The notes: generated from the sequence alone by a model not told the origin. A DNA stretch of 64,000 nt from Azoarcus sp. L1K30 (GCF_018122735.1 NZ_JAGRRD010000001.1:34706-98705); one strand, 5' to 3'. Counted from the stretch's first letter, positions 48,355-57,925 are shown. Translations and numbers: made by a program.

Positions 48355-49433
48355 GGTGTCGAGCATGCGGGGGCGGCGTGATGATCCCTTGCGGGCTGGA
48401 TTGTCGGGGCGGGGGAGCGAAGGCTCATGAGCTGCGCGGCGATGGCGATGGCGATGACTTCGGGCTCCTTGCCGACCACGGCCGGTTCGCCGACAGGGCT
48501 GACAATGCTTGCCAGTTGCGCCTCGCCGTAGCCGCGCGCGCGCAGTCGTTGCTCGAAGCTCGCACGCTTGGAGGCGGAGCCGATCAGACCGAGAAACCTG
48601 AAGTCGCCACGGTCGAGCCAGGCGCGGACCAGCTCCAGGTCGAGGGCATGGCTGTGGGTGGTGATGATGACGGCGGAGCGAGGCGGCTGGCTGCCAACCT
48701 CGGCTTCGGGGATGTCGGTGATCACGGGGCACACATTGTCCGGCGTCCAGGCCAGGAACTCGGATTCGCGCGGATCGATCCAGGTGACGCGGATGGGCAG
48801 ACGCGACAGCACCTCGATCAGCGCGCGGCCGACGTGGCCGGCACCGAACAGGGCCAGGTGCAGTTCGGGAGGGCGCACGAGTTCGACGACGTGGCGCGTG
48901 CCCGTGACCGGCTCGGTGCAGATGGTCGCGGCGTCGGCCGGAAGTGCGCCGAATGCGGCAGCGCAAGCTTCAATTCCGGCGTCGCCGTGTCGGGCGAGCC
49001 TGTCGTCCAGGCGCGCCACCTGTACCTCGCCGGTGTCGAGGGCGAGTGTCCTGAGCCAGGCAAGCTGCCTTCGTTCCAGTATGCGTGCGGCATCCACCCA
49101 ATCGCGGCTGGCTGCACCGACGAGGTCAAAGGCGAGATGTACGACGCCACCGCAACATTGGCCCACGCTGGCGCCGAGGGGAAAGCGTTCGATGCGGGCC
49201 GGCGCGGGCAGGCCGGCGGCGGCATCGACAATCATGCCGCGCGCGATCTCGATCGCACGCAGCTCGAGATGTCCACCGCCGATGGTGCCAAAGCTCGAGC
49301 GCAAGCCGACCAGCATGCGCGCGCCCGTGGCCCGTGGGGCGGACCCGTGCACGGCGGCGACGCCGATCCACACCAGGCGCTCGCCGGCATCCAGGGCCGT
49401 GGCGAGGTGCTCGAGCAGGTGCGCGGTGTTCAT
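48351..49433 (-). CDS. xdhC: Xanthine dehydrogenase accessory protein XdhC
   Basis: 360 residues. Binds and inserts the sulfurated molybdenum cofactor into XdhB. N-terminal XdhC/CoxI domain with GSAPRATGARMLV, GTIGGGHLEL and the conserved VGQCCGG cysteines; C-terminal Rossmann-type domain LALFGAGHVGRALIEVL and GLIGSASKRASFEQRL. Overlaps xdhB (ATGA) and the ABC ATPase gene (ATGA), so assembly and transport genes are translationally linked. Confidence 0.95.
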   Translation of the reverse strand: MNTAHLLEHLATALDAGERLVWIGVAAVHGSAPRATGARMLVGLRSSFGTIGGGHLELRAIEIARGMIVDAAAGLPAPARIERFPLGASVGQCCGGVVHLAFDLVGAASRDWVDAARILERRQLAWLRTLALDTGEVQVARLDDRLARHGDAGIEACAAAFGALPADAATICTEPVTGTRHVVELVRPPELHLALFGAGHVGRALIEVLSRLPIRVTWIDPRESEFLAWTPDNVCPVITDIPEAEVGSQPPRSAVIITTHSHALDLELVRAWLDRGDFRFLGLIGSASKRASFEQRLRARGYGEAQLASIVSPVGEPAVVGKEPEVIAIAIAAQLMSLRSPAPTIQPARDHHAAPACSTP

Positions 49434-51754
49434 GCGCTGCGCGCCCGCTGGCGGGCGTCATCTATGCTGCGCAGGATCTCTTCGGCGGTCGCGGGTGCGT
49501 TGAGCAGCGGGGTCACCCGATAATCCGCAGCCGCGGCAACGGCATCCTTGATCGCGTGCCAGACCGACAGCGCGAGCATGAAGGGTGGCTCGCCCACCGC
49601 CTTGGAGCGGAAGATCGCATCTTCAGCGTTGATTGCGCGCGCCCACAGGCGAACGTTGAAGACCAGGGGCACGTCTGACACTGCTGGGATCTTGTAGGTG
49701 GAGGGGGCGTGGGTACGCAGTCGTCCGGCAGCGTCCCAGTGCAGTTCCTCCATCGTCAGCCAGCCCATGCCCTGAATGAAACCGCCTTCGACCTGGCCGA
49801 GATCGATGGCCGGATTCAAGGACTGGCCGGCGTCGTGAAGGATGTCGGTGCGCAGCACTTTCGATTCACCGGTGAGGGTGTCGATGGCCACTTCACTGCA
49901 GGCCACGCCGTAGGCGTAGTAATAGAAGGGCCGCCCCGACAGCGTGCTGCGGTCGTAGGCGATCTTCGGGGTGCGGTAGTAGCCCGTGGCCGACAGCGAG
50001 ATACGGGCCATCCACGCGGCATGTACGAGTTCGGCGAAACTGACGACCGTGGCGCCGGCGTGGACGCGGTTGGCGCGGAACTCGACCTGGTCCTCGCGCA
50101 CGGCGTACCTGGACGCGGCGAATTCGGTCAGCCGTGCCTTGATCTTGCGTGCGGCATCCTGAGCGGCCTTGCCGTTGAGATCGGCCCCGCTCGAGGCGGC
50201 CGTGGCCGAGGCATTGGGCACGCGGGCGGTATCGGAGGCGGTGACGCGGATGCGATCGACGTCGATCTGCAGTTCGCGTGCCACCACCTGGGCGACCTTG
50301 GTGAACAGGCCCTGGCCCATTTCGGTGCCGCCGTGATTGAGCAGTACCGTGCCGTCGGTATAGACATTGAGCAGCGCGCCCGCCTGATTGAGGTGGGTGG
50401 CGGTGAAGGAGATGCCGAACTTGACCGGGGTGAGGGCGATGCCGCGGCGAATCACCGGACTGCTTGCGTTCCACTGGCGGATCGCCTCGCGACGGGCACG
50501 ATAGTCGCAATCGGCTTCGAGTTCGGCGCTCATCTCGTGAATGACATTGTCCTCGATGGTCTGGCCGTAGTGGGTGGTGTTGCGTTCGCTGACGCCGTAG
50601 TAGTTGAGCTTGCGAACATCGAGCGGGTCGCGCCCGAGCGTGCGCGCGATGACGTCGACGACCTCCTCGATGCCGAACATGCCCTGCGGTCCGCCGAACC
50701 CCCGGAACGCAGTGTTGGACACCGTATGCGTCTTGCACCGATGGGAGTCAATGGCCACCGCGGGCAGGTGGTAAGCGTTGTCGGCATGGAACATCGCGCG
50801 ATCGGCAATGGCGCCGGTCAGGTCGGCCGAATACCCGGCGCGGGTCGACTGGGTGAAGCGTACGCCGAGGATGCGGCCGTCGGCGTCGAAACCCGCCCGC
50901 CAGTCGATGCGGAAGTCGTGGCGCTTGCCGGTGAGCACCATGTCGTCGTCACGATCCAGCCGCAGCTTTACCGGTCTGCCGGTACGCAGCGCACCGATGG
51001 CGGCAATGGCCGCGATCTGCCCGGGCTGGCTCTCCTTGCCGCCGAAGCCGCCGCCCATGCGTCGGCATTCGACGGTGACATCCTTGGCCTCGATGCCAAG
51101 GGCGTGGGCGACCTGCAACTGGATTTCGCCCGGATGCTGGCTGGAGGAGTGAAGTTTGAAGGTGTTGTCTTCCTGCGGGATGGCGTAGGCGATGTGGGTT
51201 TCGAGGTAGAAGTGATCCTGCCCGCCGTGGCGTACCGTGCCTTCGAGCTGGTGCGGGGCGGCCGCGATCGCGGCATCGACATCGCCGTGTCGCAGGCTGA
51301 TATCGGGCAGCACGCGGGTGCCGGCCTCGAGGGCTTCATCGATGCCGAGCACGGTGGGCAGGCGGTCGTACTCGACGATTGCGAGCCGTGCTGCGGCGCG
51401 TGCAGCGCGCATGTCTTCGGCAAGTACCGCGAACAGCGCCTGACCATGGAATTGCACCTCGCCGGTGGCGAAGATCGGGTCGTCATGGATGACGGGACCG
51501 AAATCGTTACGGCCCGGAATGTCGTCTGCCGTGAGCACACGAATGACCCCGGGTGCTGCACGTACCGCGGACAGGTCCAGCTTCACAATGCTGGCGTGGG
51601 CTTCGGACGACAGCCCGATAGCGCCGTGGAGCGTGCCGCGCAGTTCGGGCAGGTCGTCAATATAGGTGGCGCTGCCGGTGACGTGCAGGACCGCGGATTC
51701 GTGCGGCAGCGCACTGCCGGCACCGCCGCGGGGTTCAAGTTCAGGGCCGGTCAT
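49430..51754 (-). CDS. xdhB: Xanthine dehydrogenase molybdenum-binding subunit XdhB
   Basis: 774 residues, normal length. Oxidises hypoxanthine/xanthine to urate at the molybdopterin centre. Opening HVTGSATYIDDLPELRGTLHGAIGLS; then RMGGGFGGKESQ, FRGFGGPQGMFGIEEVVD, NHGGTEMGQGLFTKVAQV, SATAASSGADLNGKA and, near the C terminus, KAVGEPPFMLALSVW, which holds the catalytic Glu. Overlaps xdhA by 14 bases. Confidence 0.96.
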   Translation of the reverse strand: MTGPELEPRGGAGSALPHESAVLHVTGSATYIDDLPELRGTLHGAIGLSSEAHASIVKLDLSAVRAAPGVIRVLTADDIPGRNDFGPVIHDDPIFATGEVQFHGQALFAVLAEDMRAARAAARLAIVEYDRLPTVLGIDEALEAGTRVLPDISLRHGDVDAAIAAAPHQLEGTVRHGGQDHFYLETHIAYAIPQEDNTFKLHSSSQHPGEIQLQVAHALGIEAKDVTVECRRMGGGFGGKESQPGQIAAIAAIGALRTGRPVKLRLDRDDDMVLTGKRHDFRIDWRAGFDADGRILGVRFTQSTRAGYSADLTGAIADRAMFHADNAYHLPAVAIDSHRCKTHTVSNTAFRGFGGPQGMFGIEEVVDVIARTLGRDPLDVRKLNYYGVSERNTTHYGQTIEDNVIHEMSAELEADCDYRARREAIRQWNASSPVIRRGIALTPVKFGISFTATHLNQAGALLNVYTDGTVLLNHGGTEMGQGLFTKVAQVVARELQIDVDRIRVTASDTARVPNASATAASSGADLNGKAAQDAARKIKARLTEFAASRYAVREDQVEFRANRVHAGATVVSFAELVHAAWMARISLSATGYYRTPKIAYDRSTLSGRPFYYYAYGVACSEVAIDTLTGESKVLRTDILHDAGQSLNPAIDLGQVEGGFIQGMGWLTMEELHWDAAGRLRTHAPSTYKIPAVSDVPLVFNVRLWARAINAEDAIFRSKAVGEPPFMLALSVWHAIKDAVAAAADYRVTPLLNAPATAEEILRSIDDARQRARSA

Positions 51755-53246
51755 GGTCGGCCTCCATGCTGTCGATGCGGGTGGCGGCGCCAGCCAGCTC
51801 GAGTTGCAGCCGGGTCAGCAGGTTTCTGGCAACCTCCATCCGGTAGGTGGCAGACGCGCGCATGTCGGACAGGGGTTGAAAATCCTGCGCCAGCGCTGCA
51901 CGGGCATCGTTCAGGGCTGCGGCGTCGAACGGGCGGCCGGTCAGCGCGGCCTCCGCATGGCTCGCCCGTTTCGGGGTCGCCGCCATGCCGCCGAACGCCA
52001 GTCGGGCCTCACGCACGGTGCCGTGCTCGAGTTGCAGGCAAAAACCGGCGAACACGGCCGAGATGTCCTGATCCTGACGCTTGGAGATCTTCCATGCCCG
52101 GACCAGTTGGCGGTCGCGCGCCTGGCCGGGGAGGGGAATCCGCACCGAATGGACGAATTCGCCAGGCGCGAGCGCCTTCTTCTGATAGCCCAGATAGAGC
52201 GCCTCGAGGGCGAGCGTGCGACGCTGACGGCCACCGCGCAGCACCACTTCGGCGCCTACGGCGATGAGTGCCGGCATCGAGTCGCCGATCGGACTGCCGT
52301 TGGCGATGTTGCCGCACAGGGTGCCGGCATTTCGGATCGGGCGCGAGGCAAAGCGGCGCCAGAGCTCGCTGAATTCCGGGTAGTGCTGCAGGATGGCCCG
52401 GAATGCGTCTTCGAGGGTGACGGCGGCTGCAATCTCGAGCCAGCCGTCGGTTTCGGAGATGCGATCGAGCTCGCGCACGCGCCCCAGATAGATGAGGTGG
52501 GGCAGGGTGCGAAACTGCTTGGTGACCCACAGTCCGACGTCGGTGCTGCCGGCAAGAATGGTCGCCCCGGGATGGGCGGCGACACAGTCGGCGAACGCGT
52601 CGACGCTGCGCGGTGCCGTGAAGCGTCCGCCAGCGTGAACGATGTCGAGCGTGCGGTCGTCGGCGTCGAGCGCACTCAGGCGCTCGAACAGGGCCTGCGC
52701 GGCGGCATCGCCGGGCAGCCATTGTGGCGCAGGCAGGCTGCCCGACGGCACCGGCAAGCGGTACATTTCGTGCGCGGCCGACTTGATCGGGCGATAGCCG
52801 GTGCAGCGGCACAGGTTGCCGGACAGCGCATCGGTCACCGCGCCGTCGTCCGGTGCGGCCTCGGTCTGGTACAGCCCGAACAGCGACATGACGAACCCCG
52901 GGGTACAGAAACCGCACTGCGAGCCATGACACGACACCATGGCGGCCTGCGCCGGGTGCAGGCGGCCATCGGCCGCGCGCAGACTCTCCACGGTGAACAA
53001 TGCCTTGCCGTGCAGAGTGGGGAGAAACTGGATGCAGGCGTTGACGCTGCGCCAGTTCAGCTGTCCGTCGCGCACCTCGGCCAGCACCACCGTGCATGCG
53101 CCGCAGTCACCCTCGGCACAGCCCTCCTTGGTGCCGCAGCGGCCCGCGTCTTCGCGGAGCCAGTTGAGCAGTGTCGTCGTCGGACTGACATTGGTCAGCC
53201 GAACATCGCGACCGTCGAGCAGGAAATGAAGTTCTGCGGTTGTCAT
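51741..53246 (-). CDS. xdhA: Xanthine dehydrogenase FeS/FAD subunit XdhA
   Basis: 501 residues combining the iron-sulfur and flavin parts. Plant-type 2Fe-2S cluster CGTKEGCAEGDCGACTVV (about 37-54), second 2Fe-2S with QCGFCTPGFVMSLF and LCRCTGYRPI, then the FAD domain (ILAGSTDVGLWVTK, IRNAGTLCGNIANGSPIGDSMPALIA). First gene of xdhABC-ATPase-permeases, all on the minus strand with short overlaps. A small palindrome lies in its leader. Confidence 0.96.
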   Translation of the reverse strand: MTTAELHFLLDGRDVRLTNVSPTTTLLNWLREDAGRCGTKEGCAEGDCGACTVVLAEVRDGQLNWRSVNACIQFLPTLHGKALFTVESLRAADGRLHPAQAAMVSCHGSQCGFCTPGFVMSLFGLYQTEAAPDDGAVTDALSGNLCRCTGYRPIKSAAHEMYRLPVPSGSLPAPQWLPGDAAAQALFERLSALDADDRTLDIVHAGGRFTAPRSVDAFADCVAAHPGATILAGSTDVGLWVTKQFRTLPHLIYLGRVRELDRISETDGWLEIAAAVTLEDAFRAILQHYPEFSELWRRFASRPIRNAGTLCGNIANGSPIGDSMPALIAVGAEVVLRGGRQRRTLALEALYLGYQKKALAPGEFVHSVRIPLPGQARDRQLVRAWKISKRQDQDISAVFAGFCLQLEHGTVREARLAFGGMAATPKRASHAEAALTGRPFDAAALNDARAALAQDFQPLSDMRASATYRMEVARNLLTRLQLELAGAATRIDSMEADHDRP

Positions 53247-53271
53247 GGCCTGAATTTAGCATCGACTGCAA

Positions 53272-53300
53272 CATCGTGACGATGCCGTTGTTTATATAAA
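53272..53300 (-). promoter_or_regulatory. Candidate operator and promoter of the xdh operon
   Basis: CATCGT-G-ACGATG (53272-53284) is a perfect 13-base palindrome 26 bases before the xdhA ATG. On the minus strand TTTATATAAAC (about 53290-53300) just upstream is AT-rich and -10-like. A purine-responsive repressor or activator could bind; no regulator gene is in the window and no clear -35 is seen. Confidence 0.4.
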
Positions 53301-53378
53301 GTATTGAAATTGATGGGGTTTGCGAGCCACTTTGGTGCGGTGAAGCAATTCCTGCCCCAAATTGGCGCGAATCGCCCG

Positions 53379-54020
53379 TCAGCCGACGTCGAGCAGCCGG
53401 CTTTGCCGCGGCAAATGGCGGGTGAGAAAGTCCATCTGATCAGCGAGAATATTGCGATTGCACAAGATCAGGTATTCGGCCTTGTTCGGGACGTAGGGTG
53501 CATAGAGGAGGGCCATGCGTGCCTGCTCTGGCGTGCGTCCGCTCTTGCGCTGGTTGCAGGGACGGCATGCGGTGACGACATTCATCCAGATGTCGCGCCC
53601 GCCGCGAGAAACCGGCATCACGTGGTCGCGGGTGAGCTGGCTGCCGGGAAGGCGATGGCCGCAGTAGGCACACAAGTGGCGGTCGCGGCGGAACAGCTCC
53701 CGGTTGTTGAGCGGCGGCACCTTGGTCAGCGCGCCCGGGCGCTGTGCCCGGCCCTTGATCGCAATGATGCTGTGCGTAGTGATCTGCGAGCGTTCTCCGG
53801 TGATCCGCGATGTGCCGCCGAGAAAGCGGAAGGAATGCTCGCCGATGCTCCAGGCCACCAGGTCGCGTGCATGATAGTGACACGCGGCCTGCCACGAGAT
53901 CCAGCGATAGGGCGCGCCGTTGACGTCGAGCGAAAGGATCCACGGATGCTGGCCTTCGTCCTGCATGGCCAATCCGTCCGGTCCCAGCAGCGTCATCCCG
54001 TGTTCGAGCAGCACGCGCAT
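53379..54020 (-). CDS. HNH endonuclease domain protein
   Basis: 213 residues. The HNH core is complete: CAYCGHRLPGSQLTRDHVMPVSRGGRDIWMNVVTACRPCNQRKSGRTPEQA (about 118-168), with two zinc-binding CxxC pairs around the His-Asn-His site. The N-terminal ~100 residues are of unknown fold. Such stand-alone HNH proteins are common in proteobacteria and need not be mobile or defensive. No intron or restriction partner is adjacent. Confidence 0.85.
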   Translation of the reverse strand: MRVLLEHGMTLLGPDGLAMQDEGQHPWILSLDVNGAPYRWISWQAACHYHARDLVAWSIGEHSFRFLGGTSRITGERSQITTHSIIAIKGRAQRPGALTKVPPLNNRELFRRDRHLCAYCGHRLPGSQLTRDHVMPVSRGGRDIWMNVVTACRPCNQRKSGRTPEQARMALLYAPYVPNKAEYLILCNRNILADQMDFLTRHLPRQSRLLDVG

Positions 54021-54133
54021 CCTCCGTCACCCAGATCAGGCGCACCGCGACGCGGCGCACCACGTGAGTGAATGAAAACAGACAACCGTGCGCAGCGCAA
54101 GCAGCACCGCCGGATCACGGGTGTTGCGGGGAA

Positions 54134-54676
54134 TCAGGGCTTTGCGGGAGGGCCGATGCTGCTACGGTGAAACGACCACGACCGGGTGCGGCGATCGTCG
54201 AAGAAGTGGCGCAAGGTGAGGGCGATGGTGCGGAACGCGATCTCGTCCCAAGGGATCTCCGTTTCGTCGAACAGCGCCACTTCAAGCGATTCCACGCCCG
54301 GACGGAAGTCGAGGTCCAGAAGCCGCGCGCGGTAGACGATATGAACCTGGCTGATATGGGGGACATCGATCAGGGTGTACATCTCGCCAAGTTCGATGCG
54401 CGCGCAGGCTTCCTCGAGGGTTTCGCGCGCGGCGGCCTGGGCCGTGGTCTCGTTGTTCTCCATGAAGCCCGCTGGCAGGGTCCATTTGCCGTAGCAAGGC
54501 TCGATGGCGCGCTTGCACAGCAATATCCGTTCGCCCCACTCGGGCAGGGCGCCAACCACCAGCTTGGGGTTCTGGTAATGGATCGTGCCGCAACTGTCGC
54601 AGACGTGGCGCGGCAAGGCATCTCCCGGTGGTATCCGGAACTCGACCGGTGCGCCGCAATCGGAACAGAACTTCAT
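54134..54676 (-). CDS. Nudix hydrolase with N-terminal zinc ribbon
   Basis: 180 residues. Zinc ribbon CSDCG...CDSCG (residues 4-29) then a Nudix domain whose box reads GFMENNETTAQAAARETLEEACARIE, matching Gx5Ex7REUxEExGU except for Ala-Cys in place of the Gly. Resembles the NudC-like/ADP-ribose or NADH pyrophosphatase group lacking the full NudC N-terminal domain; the substrate is uncertain. The ATG at 54676 has GGAAG eight bases upstream. Confidence 0.88.
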   Translation of the reverse strand: MKFCSDCGAPVEFRIPPGDALPRHVCDSCGTIHYQNPKLVVGALPEWGERILLCKRAIEPCYGKWTLPAGFMENNETTAQAAARETLEEACARIELGEMYTLIDVPHISQVHIVYRARLLDLDFRPGVESLEVALFDETEIPWDEIAFRTIALTLRHFFDDRRTRSWSFHRSSIGPPAKP

Positions 54677-54858
54677 GATGGAGACTTCCTGAGCAGAGTC
54701 CCGGATTCTAACAGCCCGCCACGTTCCGGCCGGACACTGATGGCGTCGCCGCGGCAACGGCGCGGCGGCGTCGATCTTCGCGTTCTTGACACATTGACCA
54801 GATGCGGCGATTACCGGTTATGCTTTGAGGTACATAGGATCGACCTGCACGCGTAACC

Positions 54859-56826
54859 ATGCCCCCTCCGATTGACTTTAATCGTTTTGCGCAGCTGAAG
54901 GCGACCGGCGATTTGCCGTCGCCACGAGGCGTTGCACTTGCCATCATCCGGATGACGCAGGACGAAGAGGTGTCGGCGTCCGAACTCGCGAGAGTGATCA
55001 AGGGCGATCCTGCGTTCGTCGGGCGTATCGTCAAGGCGGCCAACGGCCTGGTCGGCCTGCAGCGACGTGCTGTGGTCTCGGTGCAAGAAGCGCTGATGGT
55101 GCTGGGTATGCCGGCGGTACGGACGATGGCACTGGGGTTTTCCTTGCTGTCGAGCTATCGCAAGGGAAGCTGCGCCGGATTCGACTACACCCGCTTCTGG
55201 TCGTCATCGCTGGTGATGGCCTTGTCGATGCAGGCGCTCGTCCTGCGATTGCGTATCGTCGCGGCTGACGAGGCGTTTTCGGTGGGCTTGCTGGCGCGCG
55301 TTGGCGAGCTTGCCATGGCCACCGTCTATCCGGTCGAGTTCGGTCGTCTGCTGCAGGAAACTCAGCTCGACCCGTCGCGCCGGCTGCTCGATCTCGAGCA
55401 GGAGACGCTGGCAATGACGCATCGCGAGCTGGGTGCGGCGATGCTTGCCGATTGGGGGTTGCCTGCCGTGTTCACAGAGCCGGTGCGCTTCTTCGAGCAG
55501 ACAGATCGTGCCGCATTCGCACCCGAGAGCCGCGAAGCGACGATCATGCAATGTCTGGTGCTGGCGCGCGCGGTGGCAGAAATCTGTCTGGCGGGGGAGC
55601 AAGAGCAGCCGGCGCTGATGGCGATGGTGCTCAAGCTTGCTCAGCATTTGGGTTACAGCCGGGATGAATTTGTCGAGGTCTGCGTAGACGTCGGGCGTCA
55701 ATGGATCGAATGGGGCAAGCTGCTTCAACTCGACACGGTCAGGCTGCCACCGTTCTCAATGCTGGGGGCGGATGCGGCCGCGCAGGGGGAGCATGCAGCC
55801 GATGTGCCGATGAATTCCGAGGTTGGTGACCTTGCCCCCTCCGCGGTGCAGGCCGCTGCAGGCATGCGCGTGCTGATCGTGGTGGATGACGCGCAGAGTC
55901 GTGAGCATCTGAGGGAAGCGCTCGCCGGCGACGCGTTTCGGTTGTTCGAGATCGGCGCCGGGCAGCAGGTGCTCGAGACCACCATCGAATTGCAGCCGCA
56001 CATGATGGTGCTCGACTGCGCAGTGTTCGGTGCGGAGAGCGACAAGCTGATTCGTGCGGTGCGGGCCACTCGGATCGGCCGCCGCATGTATATCCTGCTG
56101 TTGGCACCGGTCGAGGGCGACGAGCCCCTCGTCGCCGCACTCGAGTCGGGTGCCGATGATTTTGTCCTCAAACCTTTTCGTTCCAGGGTGCTGGCGGCCC
56201 GACTGCGGGCCGGGCAACGGGTGGTGCGCTTGCAGCAGGAACTGGAGCGAGACCGTGAGGAGGTTCGGCACTTTGCCGCCGAACTGGCGATTTCAAACCG
56301 GCGGCTGCAGGAGGTTGCCCTGACCGATGCGCTGACCGGCTACCCCAATCGGCGCTACGCCATTGACCGCATTCAGCAGGAATGGGTTGCGTCCACCCGC
56401 AACCGTCGTCCTTTGTCGTGCATGATCATCGACCTCGACGACTTCAAGCTCATTAACGACACTCATGGTCACGATGTGGGCGACATGGTGCTGCGGCAGG
56501 CTGCCGACGCCTTGCGCGACGCCTTGCGGGGGCAGGATGTCATTTGCCGCACCGGCGGGGATGAATTCCTGGTGATCTGCCCCGAGACAGCGATCGATGC
56601 CGCGATGGTGTGCGCTGAACGCCTGCGCGAGGCAGTCGATGAACTCGTGATCGACACCGGGGGGCCTTCTATCGATCTGACGGTGAGCATCGGCGTCGCG
56701 GTGCGCGATGAAGGCATGGCCGATATCGACGCCCTGATCAAGCAGGCGGACAGGAGTGCCTACCTCGCCAAGGGGCGGGGGCGCAATCGTGTCGCGGCGG
56801 TCCAGAGGGTGGTTTCACCGACCTGA
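54859..56826 (+). CDS. HDOD-REC-GGDEF diguanylate cyclase
   Basis: 655 residues. HDOD domain about 15-245 (LPSPRGVALAIIRMTQDEEVSASELARVIKGDPAFVGRIVK), receiver 330-450 (VLIVVDDAQSREHL, Asp in MMVLDCAVFG, FVLKPF), a short coiled coil, then GGDEF about 485-650 with active site RTGGDEFLVI and an intact product-inhibition I-site RGQD five residues before it. It should make cyclic-di-GMP. It lies just before flhDC on the same strand, and the two PilZ brakes at 20220-21886 are possible readers. TTGACC/TATGCT upstream is spaced 19 bases, too long for a confident sigma-70 call. Confidence 0.92.
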   Translation: MPPPIDFNRFAQLKATGDLPSPRGVALAIIRMTQDEEVSASELARVIKGDPAFVGRIVKAANGLVGLQRRAVVSVQEALMVLGMPAVRTMALGFSLLSSYRKGSCAGFDYTRFWSSSLVMALSMQALVLRLRIVAADEAFSVGLLARVGELAMATVYPVEFGRLLQETQLDPSRRLLDLEQETLAMTHRELGAAMLADWGLPAVFTEPVRFFEQTDRAAFAPESREATIMQCLVLARAVAEICLAGEQEQPALMAMVLKLAQHLGYSRDEFVEVCVDVGRQWIEWGKLLQLDTVRLPPFSMLGADAAAQGEHAADVPMNSEVGDLAPSAVQAAAGMRVLIVVDDAQSREHLREALAGDAFRLFEIGAGQQVLETTIELQPHMMVLDCAVFGAESDKLIRAVRATRIGRRMYILLLAPVEGDEPLVAALESGADDFVLKPFRSRVLAARLRAGQRVVRLQQELERDREEVRHFAAELAISNRRLQEVALTDALTGYPNRRYAIDRIQQEWVASTRNRRPLSCMIIDLDDFKLINDTHGHDVGDMVLRQAADALRDALRGQDVICRTGGDEFLVICPETAIDAAMVCAERLREAVDELVIDTGGPSIDLTVSIGVAVRDEGMADIDALIKQADRSAYLAKGRGRNRVAAVQRVVSPT

Positions 56827-56971
56827 AGTGCATCGCATTGCGCCGGGAGGTGGTCTGGTTGTTGCGGAATTGCAACGGTATTGCCCCCCCCGATGAAAGG
56901 GGAAAGCTTGCGATTGTTCAGAAATTACTTTAACTTCAAAGCCGCTTGTCCCTGAAAGGGAGTCATTTTTC

Positions 56972-57289
56972 GTGAAACGCCCCGATTATCAGGCCGAAAT
57001 ACATGAGCTCAATCTCGCTTACCTGATGCTGGCGCAGCAGATGTTGCGCAGCGACCGGGAGACGGCGATGTTCAGGCTGGGTATCGGCGCGGCTTTTGCC
57101 GACATGCTTCAGGGGCTTTCCGCTGCGAAACTTGTGCGCATGGCCAACAACCAGATGCTGATTCCGCAGTTTCGTTTCAATGACGAGCAGCTTGGCCGCC
57201 TGATGGCGGGCGAAGGTCGGGATCCGGCAACATCCAGTTTGCACGCGGCAATCATCGCTGCGGGCAAGGCCGCGGAAGAAGCAGCCTGA
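56972..57289 (+). CDS. flhD: Flagellar master regulator subunit FlhD
   Basis: 105 residues. EIHELNLAYLMLAQQMLRSDRETAMFRLGI is the FlhD family opening. With FlhC it forms the FlhD4C2 activator of early flagellar genes in beta- and gammaproteobacteria. GTG start at 56972 with AAAGGGAG nine bases upstream. The 145-base leader holds a GTTGC-N6-GCAAC dyad (56861-56876) and no clear promoter; regulation is not readable here. Confidence 0.95.
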   Translation: MKRPDYQAEIHELNLAYLMLAQQMLRSDRETAMFRLGIGAAFADMLQGLSAAKLVRMANNQMLIPQFRFNDEQLGRLMAGEGRDPATSSLHAAIIAAGKAAEEAA

Positions 57290-57303
57290 GGAGATGAGAG
57301 AAA

Positions 57304-57861
57304 ATGAAGAACAAGAGAATCATCGATGAGGCGGAAGACATCCGCCGCGCTGTCGAAATGGTGCAGCTCGGCGCGCGCATGCAGATGCTTGAGGTCGAGA
57401 CGAAACTCAGCCGCGAGAAATTGCTGAAGATCTACAAGGAAGTGCGGGGAGCATCGCCACCGAAGGGCATGCTGCCATTTTCGACCGACTGGTTCATGAC
57501 TTGGCAGCCGAACGTGCATTCGTCGCTGTTCATGGGCTACCACCGCTTCTTCGTGCAGCAGGCCGGCATGAGTGGTCTGGATGCGATTCTGAAGTCCTAT
57601 CATCTCTATCTCGACCAGATCGAGAGTGACCAGATGGAACCGGTGTTGAGCATTACCCGGGCGTGGACGCTGGTGCGCTTCTTCGACGCGGACCTGCTGC
57701 AGTTCGCCGCGTGTACCTGCTGTGGCGGACGCTATGTCGCCCATGCCTATGATCCTTCGCATGCCTACGTGTGCGGTTTGTGCAACATGCCCTCGCGTGC
57801 GGGCAAGACCAAGCGTGCGGCGGTACGCAAGACCAAGGTAAGGGACGTCGTCGGCGCCTGA
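57304..57861 (+). CDS. flhC: Flagellar master regulator subunit FlhC
   Basis: 185 residues. Zinc cluster C-TCC-GG...CGLC (CTCCGGRYVAHAYDPSHAYVCGLC, about 139-162) is intact; the helical N-terminal part ends TSDWF-like FSTDWFMTWQPN. DNA-binding partner of FlhD. GAGGAG lies before the ATG, 14 bases after flhD. A strong terminator follows. Confidence 0.96.
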   Translation: MKNKRIIDEAEDIRRAVEMVQLGARMQMLEVETKLSREKLLKIYKEVRGASPPKGMLPFSTDWFMTWQPNVHSSLFMGYHRFFVQQAGMSGLDAILKSYHLYLDQIESDQMEPVLSITRAWTLVRFFDADLLQFAACTCCGGRYVAHAYDPSHAYVCGLCNMPSRAGKTKRAAVRKTKVRDVVGA

Positions 57862-57883
57862 TCGACACAATCCCGACCAAGAG

Positions 57884-57913
57884 GGCTGCCTGGGACTCAG
57901 GCAGCCTTTTTTT
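57884..57913 (+). terminator. Rho-independent terminator after flhDC
   Basis: GGCTGCCTG, five-base loop, CAGGCAGCC, then seven Ts. Confidence 0.95.
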
Positions 57914-57925
57914 CGTGCTGCGAAT

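Noticed and set aside
48354-48966. N-terminal extension of the ABC ATPase frame
   Set aside because: The frame runs on inside xdhC; the ABC domain starts right after ATG 48354, which also makes the ATGA overlap.
49709-52267. 852-codon plus-strand frame
   Set aside because: Antisense to xdhB and xdhA, both secure. Its length alone is not evidence.
53379-54020. HNH protein as part of a defence or homing system
   Set aside because: No methylase, intron, recombinase or known defence partner is next to it; ordinary housekeeping HNH proteins look the same.
54794-54824. TTGACC/TATGCT promoter before the HDOD gene
   Set aside because: The spacer is 19 bases and the -10 is imperfect; too weak to list as a feature.
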